This document shows positions 58,828 to 64,000 of a stretch of 64,000 bases of DNA, one piece after another. Every line of letters begins with the position of its first letter. Within the stretch, counting starts at the first letter, position 1. The notes beneath the pieces were generated by a model that saw only the letters and a program-made list of their open reading frames with translations, did not search any database and had not been told where the DNA came from. A program made the translations under genes and the position numbers. This stretch comes from Shimia sp. R10_1 (lineage in GTDB: Bacteria; Pseudomonadota; Alphaproteobacteria; Rhodobacterales; Rhodobacteraceae): the NCBI RefSeq assembly GCF_017744095.1, contig NZ_JAGHQX010000006.1, forward strand, positions 264,610-328,609, read 5' to 3'.

Positions 58828-58971
58828 CTATAGCCATAGCCACTCAATCACAGAAAGGATCAGAAAAACCGGCACAGAAAGACCTGTCGCGACCAGCAAG
58901 GCAGCTGACTTTGTCCATTTGGCACTGGGCGCCACTTGACCATAAACACGGGTTTGCTTTGAAATTCTCAT
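58828..58971 (-). CDS. Possible 47-residue single-span membrane protein
   Basis: A minus-strand frame from ATG 58971 to TAG 58828-58830 encodes 47 residues: MRISKQTRVYGQVAPSAKWT, then KSAALLVATGLSVPVFLILS, ending VIEWLWL. An in-frame ATG at 58986 would add five residues. Residues 21-46 form one membrane helix with a basic N-terminal side, so the N-terminus would be cytoplasmic. No good ribosome site is visible, which keeps confidence modest. It faces away from the adjoining acetyltransferase gene. Function unknown. Confidence 0.4.
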   Translation of the reverse strand: MRISKQTRVYGQVAPSAKWTKSAALLVATGLSVPVFLILSVIEWLWL

Positions 58972-59016
58972 AACTTTATTAACCATGATTTAGGTTTCAG
59001 ATGCGTTAATGCCGAC

Positions 59017-59901
59017 ATGTTTGATGCCTGCCCAGAAATGCCTTTAACGCCACTTCAGCAAAGCGATGCCTACCGCAAAGCCCTCGCTTTGACACAAACT
59101 CGCACCTCTACGCTCGAAGATGGCACGCTGATATTGCGCCGGAAACTGGCCGGGGTTTCATTGGCAATGCTGCCACGGGCCCAACTTTCCCCAGAAACCT
59201 TGCCAGATTTAATCCGCACGGCCCGAAAGCGTCAGCACCTAGGTAAGGACATATTAATTCTAAACCCTGACACGCCGTCCAAATGGCTCGGAAAACTCGG
59301 CGCGGTACCGATTATGACGCCGCAGTACATCGCAGAGCTCTCTCTGACAGAAAATCTGCGCGCGGGTCTCAATCAAAAATGGCGGAACAGGCTGGTCTTT
59401 GCGGAGCGTCAAGGCCTTCGCATCACGCGGCAAAACATGACACAAAAGCCTGATCAATGGCTGCTGCAAAACAACCAAGAACAACAGAGAGAACGCGGCT
59501 ATAGCGGCTGGTCCGACGCCCTTACCTTGGCGTATGCAAAGGCCAATACTGGCGATGCTAAGCTCTTCACCGCCTTTGACGGAAAAACACCGGTGGCGGC
59601 CATGCTCTTCCTGAAGCATGGAAGAAGCGCCACTTACCACATCAGCTACACAACGCCCGAAGGCCGCGCATTGTCAGCGCACAATCTACTTATGTGGCAA
59701 GCCATGATTTGGCTGGGTTCTAAAGGTGTGACCCACTTAGACTTGGGCGGCGTATCGACGGAGCATGCAGCGGGGCTGGCACGTTTCAAACTCGGGACTG
59801 GCGCTAAGCTGAGACGTCTCGGCGGAACATGGATTTGGTGGCCAACCCTGGGCAGATGCCTGCGCCCTTTGAGCTTTCTAGATCAAAAGCTCATGCGTTA
59901 G
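59017..59901 (+). CDS. GNAT/FemAB-like acyltransferase-fold protein
   Basis: The 294-residue cytoplasmic protein has a duplicated GNAT-like (FemAB/BioF2-type) arrangement. The C-terminal half shows NRLVFAERQGLRITRQ, AYAKANTGDAKLFTAFDGKTPVAAMLFLKHGRSATYHISYTTPEGRALSAHNLLMWQAMIWLGSKGVTHLDLGGVSTEHAAGLARFKLGTGAKLRRLGGTW; the LDLGGVSTEHAAGLARFKLGTG segment is the classic last part of this fold. It would transfer an aminoacyl or acyl group, for example to lipid or peptide; specific substrate unknown. The upstream small membrane frame is divergent. Confidence 0.8.
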   Translation: MFDACPEMPLTPLQQSDAYRKALALTQTRTSTLEDGTLILRRKLAGVSLAMLPRAQLSPETLPDLIRTARKRQHLGKDILILNPDTPSKWLGKLGAVPIMTPQYIAELSLTENLRAGLNQKWRNRLVFAERQGLRITRQNMTQKPDQWLLQNNQEQQRERGYSGWSDALTLAYAKANTGDAKLFTAFDGKTPVAAMLFLKHGRSATYHISYTTPEGRALSAHNLLMWQAMIWLGSKGVTHLDLGGVSTEHAAGLARFKLGTGAKLRRLGGTWIWWPTLGRCLRPLSFLDQKLMR

Positions 59902-60031
59902 AGGCACCTGAGTTAGGCATCCCGCAGATCATCTGCAATCACAGTGTAGGGTAGCTTCGCACGAACAAAAACTTACGAATTTCTTCGAAGAGCCTACCGG
60001 GAACATACGTCAGAAATCATCTTGCATATCG
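59902..60031. other. Intergenic region before the Zur-box-like palindrome
   Basis: First part of a 333-base gap between the acyltransferase gene and the COG0523 gene. I see no frame and no hairpin with a T-run here; the remaining 203 bases hold the Zur-box-like palindrome, a structured leader and the Cys/His-rich frame described separately. Confidence 0.5.
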
Positions 60032-60047
60032 TTATGTTATAACATAA
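60032..60047. promoter_or_regulatory. Zur-box-like perfect palindrome
   Basis: TTATGTTATAACATAA (60032-60047) is an exact 16-bp palindrome, the core shared with known Zur boxes (ATGTTATA...TATAACAT type) in proteobacteria. It is placed 187 bases before the COG0523 GTPase gene, whose zinc-linked family role fits Zur control. Confidence 0.65.
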
Positions 60048-60100
60048 TAGATTCTGCGACCCTTAGCGAACAGCCAAAAAGGTAAGGCCCTTAAGTTCTG

Positions 60101-60259
60101 ATGGCAGTTAAACAGAGCGTCTGCAGGTGGTTGGCTACCTGCAGGCATGCAACCTGCCTCACAGAACTGCGCACCCCGATACAGAAGCGCAAACGTGCAT
60201 TACCCCAGTCGGCCCCTACCCATGAGGAATTTCAATGCATGATGCGCGTCTTCCGGTAA
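60101..60259 (+). CDS. Cys/His-rich upstream reading frame overlapping the COG0523 start
   Basis: ATG 60101 opens a 52-codon frame ending TAA 60257-60259, 24 bases inside the GTPase gene in another frame. It reads [19 protein letters not shown], then [18 protein letters not shown], then [15 protein letters not shown]. The cluster [12 protein letters not shown] could bind zinc. Ribosome-site support is weak (AAGGCC 18 bases upstream), so this is tentative. If translated, it could couple GTPase expression to zinc or Cys supply. The hairpin ACCTGCAG/CTGCAGGT lies within it. Confidence 0.3.
   Translation: MAVKQSVCRWLATCRHATCLTELRTPIQKRKRALPQSAPTHEEFQCMMRVFR
60121..60157 (+). promoter_or_regulatory. 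Alternative hairpins in the COG0523 leader
   Basis: CTGCAGGT (60121-60128) pairs with ACCTGCAG (60137-60144). Bases 60141-60145 (GCAGG) can instead pair with CCTGC (60153-60157). The two cannot form together, giving a possible switch in the leader downstream of the Zur-box-like site. Confidence 0.35.
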
Positions 60260-61449
60260 CTGTTCTGTCTGGCTTTCTTGGCGCAGGCAAAACGACCTTA
60301 CTCAATCGCGTTCTGAATAACCGCGAAGGCAGGCGCGTGGCTGTGATCGTGAATGATATGTCAGAAGTGAATATCGACGCCGACCTTGTTCGTGCAGACA
60401 CGGAACTCAGCCGCACGGAAGAAACGCTCGTGGAAATGTCAAATGGCTGCATCTGCTGTACTTTACGCGACGATCTGCTCGCAGAGGTTCGCCGCCTCGC
60501 TGCGGAAAAACGTTTTGACTATCTGTTGATCGAATCCACTGGGATTGCAGAACCTCTGCCAGTCGCAGCCACCTTTGATTTTCGGGACGAATATGGCGAG
60601 AGCCTGTCTGATGTGGCGCGCCTTGATACGATGGTCACGGTCGTAGATGCGGTCAATCTCTTAAAGGATTTTTCAAGCCACGATTTCTTAAAAGACCGCG
60701 GTGAAGTCACTGGCACAGAAGACGAGCGCACCTTGGTTCATTTGCTGACAGACCAAATGGAATTTGCAGATGTGGTCGTTTTGAACAAAGTCGGCGATGC
60801 CACTCCAGAACAGCGGGACGCCGCGCGCAAAATTATCCGCAGCCTAAACGCAGATGCTGAGATTATAGAAACCAACCACTCCGATGTGGCTGCAGACAAA
60901 ATTTTGAACACGGGTTCATTTGACTTTGACAAAGCACATGAGCATCCAATGTGGGCCAAAGAGCTTTACGGTTTTTCTGACCATGTGCCAGAAACAGAAG
61001 AATACGGCGTTGCAAGCTTTGTCTACCGTGCACGACAACCGTTTATTCCGGAAAAAATCCTCGCTGTCCTGAATGGTGAACTGGAAGGCGTTATTCGTGC
61101 AAAAGGCCATTTCTGGATCGCAACACGGCCAGATTGGGTTGCTGAGTTTTCATTGGCTGGCGCTTTGTCGAGTGTACAGCCTTTGGGAACTTGGTGGGCT
61201 GCAGTTCCGCAAGAACGCTGGCCCGACCATGCTTCAGCACGCGCCTATCTTGAACAGCACTGCGTCGCGCCCTGGGGCGATCGACGTCAAGAATTGGTTT
61301 TCATTGGCGCAGGCATAGATTGGCCATCGCTAAAAGCACGACTGGACGCTTGCCTGGTTCCGATTGTCATGGCGGATGGCCCTGCTTCCCTGCCTTTGGA
61401 TTTACCTGACCCTTTCCCCAGCTGGCGCCGGATTGAAGAGGTCGCATAA
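60235..61449 (+). CDS. COG0523 (CobW/ZigA-type) GTPase metallochaperone
   Basis: The 404-residue P-loop GTPase belongs to the G3E COG0523 family, which delivers zinc or other metals to client proteins. The G1 loop is [19 protein letters not shown] near residue 8; the metal-binding CxCC motif is [15 protein letters not shown] near 66; the [10 protein letters not shown] motif follows near 97 and VVLNKVG (NKxD-like) near 180. The C-terminal CobW_C domain starts at about 257 with [38 protein letters not shown]. Upstream lie a Zur-box-like palindrome and a structured leader. GAGGA precedes the ATG at 60235. The next genes encode DUF1007 and a NicO transporter. Confidence 0.93.
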   Translation: MHDARLPVTVLSGFLGAGKTTLLNRVLNNREGRRVAVIVNDMSEVNIDADLVRADTELSRTEETLVEMSNGCICCTLRDDLLAEVRRLAAEKRFDYLLIESTGIAEPLPVAATFDFRDEYGESLSDVARLDTMVTVVDAVNLLKDFSSHDFLKDRGEVTGTEDERTLVHLLTDQMEFADVVVLNKVGDATPEQRDAARKIIRSLNADAEIIETNHSDVAADKILNTGSFDFDKAHEHPMWAKELYGFSDHVPETEEYGVASFVYRARQPFIPEKILAVLNGELEGVIRAKGHFWIATRPDWVAEFSLAGALSSVQPLGTWWAAVPQERWPDHASARAYLEQHCVAPWGDRRQELVFIGAGIDWPSLKARLDACLVPIVMADGPASLPLDLPDPFPSWRRIEEVA

Positions 61450-61703
61450 AACCTCGATAGGTGTGACTGTTTCAAAGTTGCAATGCCCCGCGCGCTAGAA
61501 CGCGAAGAAACAACGGAACCTTCTCCATCACGTGCAAGGACTGCAGCCTGCTAAAGCCCCATAATGTTAGCCTTGTGGTGCTTTGCAACGCTGCACCTTG
61601 CAGTGACGGAAACCAAAGTGGCCACGCAAAAGGTTGGTAGACACTGGAAAGATCACCTAAGCTTGTGTGCAGGCCCAACACAAAGTCAGAAGACAATACC
61701 TCC

Positions 61704-62393
61704 ATGGACAGAAAGATGAAGGATCACTTTCGAAAATGGCGCCACACAATCATTTTGATTGTGACGATGGCCTATTCAGCAGTGTTTTTTCCGGTTCCAG
61801 CGCATTCCCATCCACACGTTTACATTGACGGTGGCGTCGATTTTGTTTTCGACGCTCAAAACCAACTATCCGCCCTAAACGTGACATGGCTCTATGATGA
61901 CTTCGAAACGCTTTACATCCTCTCTTCCTATGGAATGTCACTGAATTCAGAGGGAAAACTTGATGAAAGTGACCGGCAAGAACTTATACGCCTCAGAAGT
62001 AAATGGCCGCTGGATTTTAGTGGTTCAGCGCACCTCACGCGCCGTGGCCTGGGAATCCCATTGGAATGGCCGACCGAGTTAGATGCGCACTTGATCGATG
62101 GGCGCCTGCAACTCACATTTCGTCGCGCACTGAAAGAGGCCATTGAGCCGTCAACAGACCCATTCGAGGTGGCATTTTATGAATCGACATATTTCTTTGC
62201 CTTTAAGCTCATAAATCCACCAAACTTAATTGGAAACTCAGGCAGCTGCACAGCGGAAATGATCCCGTTCAAGTCTGATGTTCAAAATAAGAGCCTGCAA
62301 GCAGCACTTGCATTGCTAAATCGTGAAGAAACGCCTCTTATTCCAAATGTTGGGGCGGATTTTGCAGATCGGATCGTCGTAAAATGCGAGTAA
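61704..62393 (+). CDS. Exported DUF1007 protein
   Basis: The 229-residue protein has a leading hydrophobic signal (TIILIVTMAYSAVFFPVPAHS) and then the DUF1007 core: HPHVYIDGGVDFVFDAQNQLSALNVTWLYDDFETLYILSSYGMSLNSEGKLDESDRQELIRLRSKWPLDF. The opening HPHVYID with two His is a conserved putative metal site. DUF1007 proteins are encoded beside NicO permeases and are thought to work in metal delivery in the periplasm. The start at 61704 is one of several ATGs; 61716 is possible. The gene overlaps the next by ten bases. The preceding 254-base gap shows no reading frame. Confidence 0.85.
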   Translation: MDRKMKDHFRKWRHTIILIVTMAYSAVFFPVPAHSHPHVYIDGGVDFVFDAQNQLSALNVTWLYDDFETLYILSSYGMSLNSEGKLDESDRQELIRLRSKWPLDFSGSAHLTRRGLGIPLEWPTELDAHLIDGRLQLTFRRALKEAIEPSTDPFEVAFYESTYFFAFKLINPPNLIGNSGSCTAEMIPFKSDVQNKSLQAALALLNREETPLIPNVGADFADRIVVKCE

Positions 62394-63280
62394 TTTTGGC
62401 GGCATGTTTTTTGAGCATCTTGGCGATCGCGGCTTTTATGGTCGCGGATACAACCGCGCTTTCTGTTTGGGCGGCTGAAGCCCAAAGAGGCTTTCAAAAC
62501 CAAATGGCCACCACAATTCGCGCTTTAAAAATGGGGGACCCGGGGGCCTATGCTGCACTGCTCAGCGCCACAGCTGCATATGGGTTTGTCCATGCACTCG
62601 GACCAGGCCACGGAAAATATCTGGTGGGTGGCGTCGGCCTCGCGAGCGCAATCTCACCCACCCGTCTTGTCGGCCTCGCCTTCGTGTCGAGCATCGCACA
62701 ATCTCTATGGGCCATAGTTCTGGTATATGGCGGTTTTCTACTGCTGGAAACAGGAGCCCATCAAATGACGGGCTGGGCAGAAAATATCCTCGCCCCAATG
62801 AGCTATATTGCGATCTCTTGTGTTGGTCTTGCGCTTATTTTTCGCGGTGTCAAAGCACTGCCAAAAACAACTCATGCACACGCGGGGCATCATCACAGCT
62901 CCCCCCATTCCGATGCATGCGGGTGTGGGCACGCACATGGCCCCACGCCGGAGCAGGCCGCAAACATCACCTCGCTGAAAGAGGGCACACTTCTTGTTTT
63001 GTCGATCGCCATCCGCCCATGCACAGGGGCAATTTTCTTGCTTGTGATTGCTTGGCAAATGGACTTCAAATTCGCCGGAGCATTGGCTGTGGTGGTAATG
63101 GGGCTGGGGACAGCCGCACTCACAGGCATCGTGGCACTGTCGAGCACCTCGCTCAGGAGGCTCACGTTGCGAGCCTCAGGCTCAGTCACCACCATCGCAT
63201 CTGCCTTTCCAGCATTGCAAATTATTGGTGGAACGCTGATCGTTTTGTTCAGCTTGGGTCTGCTGGGTATACGATTATAG
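62384..63280 (+). CDS. NicO-family nickel/cobalt (or zinc) membrane transporter
   Basis: The 298-residue protein is a NicO/HoxN-RcnA-type permease with about seven membrane segments. It has the signature GFVHALGPGHGKYLVGG near residue 68 (HxxGPGH metal motif), a His-rich cytoplasmic or periplasmic loop (THAHAGHHHSSPHSDACGCGHAHGPTPEQA) near 167 and KEGTLLVLSIAIRPCTGAIFLLVIAWQ near 198, where Arg-Pro-Cys-Thr-Gly is a family motif. RcnA-like members export Ni/Co; others import. The DUF1007 partner and the Zur-box-like site upstream of the GTPase suggest zinc or nickel supply; direction is not decided. Confidence 0.9.
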   Translation: MRVILAACFLSILAIAAFMVADTTALSVWAAEAQRGFQNQMATTIRALKMGDPGAYAALLSATAAYGFVHALGPGHGKYLVGGVGLASAISPTRLVGLAFVSSIAQSLWAIVLVYGGFLLLETGAHQMTGWAENILAPMSYIAISCVGLALIFRGVKALPKTTHAHAGHHHSSPHSDACGCGHAHGPTPEQAANITSLKEGTLLVLSIAIRPCTGAIFLLVIAWQMDFKFAGALAVVVMGLGTAALTGIVALSSTSLRRLTLRASGSVTTIASAFPALQIIGGTLIVLFSLGLLGIRL

Positions 63281-63388
63281 AGCCGCTGCGCGTTTCACGT
63301 CATCGTGGGCGCGGATTTCACGCGATCTTGGGCAGACGTTTTCGACTAACTGAAGGAAACTTCTCTCCAATTTGAATGTAGGGGCTAA

Positions 63389-63514
63389 ATGCCAACAGGA
63401 CTTCTGAACATGCGCCGAATACGAGATTTATTGCGATTGAAGTTTAACAAGGGATTGAGCGACCGAGCGGTTGCAACTTCACTGGGCATTGCCAAGGGTA
63501 GCGTGGGCAGTTAG
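63389..63514 (+). pseudogene. Fragment of an IS21-type istA transposase N-terminus
   Basis: ATG 63389 starts MPTGLLNMRRIRDLLRLKFN, then KGLSDRAVATSLGIAKGSVGS, ending at TAG 63512-63514. The helix-turn-helix MRRIRDLLRLKFNKGLSDRAVATSLGIAKGSV matches the start of IS21 IstA, which continues for some 450 more residues. The remainder is missing. There is no istB, no inverted-repeat ends visible and no continuation; it is a relic next to a tRNA/rRNA locus. Confidence 0.7.
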
Positions 63515-63720
63515 CGCGAATATGTCGATAATCTGGTGGTAACGCTGACAGAGGAAGGTGTGGCTGGCAGAGCGAGCGATGAGCTTCACGAGCTTATGGA
63601 TCGTGTGGTCGTGTCATATGATCATGACGCAAAGAACCACATCCTGGATATGCAGGCCAATTTGATCGCCAAACGCAAGGATCGCCCCTTGGGGCGTTAT
63701 CGTACTGATATCTATTTTCA
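63515..63720 (+). pseudogene. Fragment of a serine-recombinase-type C-terminus
   Basis: In the same frame after the TAG the sequence reads REYVDNLVVTLTEEGVAGRA, then SDELHELMDRVVVSYDHDAK, then NHILDMQANLIAKRKDRPLG. The ELxxLxDRVVVxYD...LDMQANLIA pattern resembles the C-terminal end of large serine recombinases. It has no N-terminal catalytic part and no stop before the tRNA, which it would enter, so it is a relic. The joint with the IS21 fragment suggests successive insertions. Confidence 0.5.
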
Positions 63721-63725
63721 GATTT

Positions 63726-63802
<77 letters not shown>

Positions 63803-63916
63803 GTGGTTTTGATCGCGTGCTTTTTTGTGCTTCGATCTGTTTTCCTTCAGGTTGATTTTTTGATCTGAAGGTATTTTTGTTATCGTTTTGAGAGATATTT
63901 GAGGTCGTTTGATAGG

Positions 63917-64000
63917 TTTGGCGATGACCTACTCTCCCACAGCTTAAGCAGCAGTACCATCGGCGCAACGGTGCTTAACGACCGGGTTCGGAATGGGACC
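63917..64000 (-). rRNA. rrf: 5S rRNA, 3' part (5' side outside window)
   Basis: On the minus strand the window edge runs GGTCCCATTCCGAACCCGGT with the conserved CCCATTCCGAAC loop, then CCGATGGTACTGCTGC and GTGGGAGAGTAGGTCATCGCC, which is the standard 5S 3' half. The 3' end is placed near 63917 within a few bases. It marks the end of an rRNA operon followed by tRNA-fMet. Confidence 0.95.

Noticed and set aside
61472..61705. 77-codon minus-strand frame before DUF1007
   Set aside because: It has no ribosome site or recognisable sequence and lies where the DUF1007 promoter is expected.

Overview
The window is a chromosomal segment from an alphaproteobacterium of the Rhodobacterales (Roseobacter group). 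The evidence is the rimM-trmD/rplS-rpmE block, a MipZ-type division ATPase in place of MinCD, an exosortase E/VPEID-CTERM pair, DUF2794, DUF2783 and DUF3179 proteins, dense GC-rich coding with short intergenic gaps, and an rRNA operon ending 5S then tRNA-fMet. Nearly all of it looks like core or stable accessory genome. I see no prophage, CRISPR array or intact insertion sequence. Past about 52.5 kb the base composition looks less GC-rich and gene spacing widens, and the last kilobase before the rRNA operon holds debris of two mobile-element genes.

Layout: 1-5.7 kb carries the translation block (partial rimM, trmD, then rplS and rpmE), interrupted by a YegP-like protein, an exported hydrolase, a Sel1-repeat protein and a GH25 lipoprotein. 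At 5.8-8.1 kb a preQ1-I riboswitch precedes a complete queC-queD-queE-queF preQ1 operon. Between 8.2 and 13.4 kb lie minus-strand genes (DUF3179, MFS, VOC, an unknown, a PLP enzyme). At 13.5-16.9 kb are an RluE-type pseudouridine synthase, MipZ, the exosortase E/CPBP protease fusion and its short VPEID-CTERM substrate. At 17-30 kb is an aromatic-catabolism island: a MarR regulator, hmgA, fahA, two accessory enzymes, an FAD monooxygenase, DUF2783 and maiA, then an HpaR-like regulator and a five-gene Liv-type ABC importer. Together these would import an aromatic acid, hydroxylate it to homogentisate and cleave it to fumarate and acetoacetate.

From 30 to 43 kb are a DUF3095 protein, an MFS exporter, asd, a DUF4139 protein, a 43-codon gene, carbonic anhydrase, an M17 peptidase-NlpC/P60-agmatinase operon, DUF2794, cytochrome c' and an I78 inhibitor. 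At 42-48 kb the glutathione-dependent formaldehyde pathway (frmA and fghA) is split by regulators and two transporters. From 48 to 55 kb are a DMT permease under a palindromic operator, a HAD phosphatase/ornithine-cyclodeaminase-like pair with a possible ribosome-site-masking hairpin, an MFS gene, zapE, a LysR regulator and a nitroreductase. A long-form acnB follows. At 60-63.3 kb a Zur-box-like palindrome, a COG0523 GTPase and a DUF1007-NicO transporter pair form a probable metal-homeostasis module. The window ends in tRNA-fMet and the 3' part of 5S rRNA on the minus strand.

The most interesting signals are the preQ1 riboswitch, the tryptophan-rich exosortase substrate, a structured repeat with compensating hairpin changes in two copies, the metal module with a Cys/His-rich upstream reading frame, several strong uncharacterised palindromes and RNA hairpins, and small genes that standard length cut-offs would miss. 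All calls come from reading the sequence; no database search was run.
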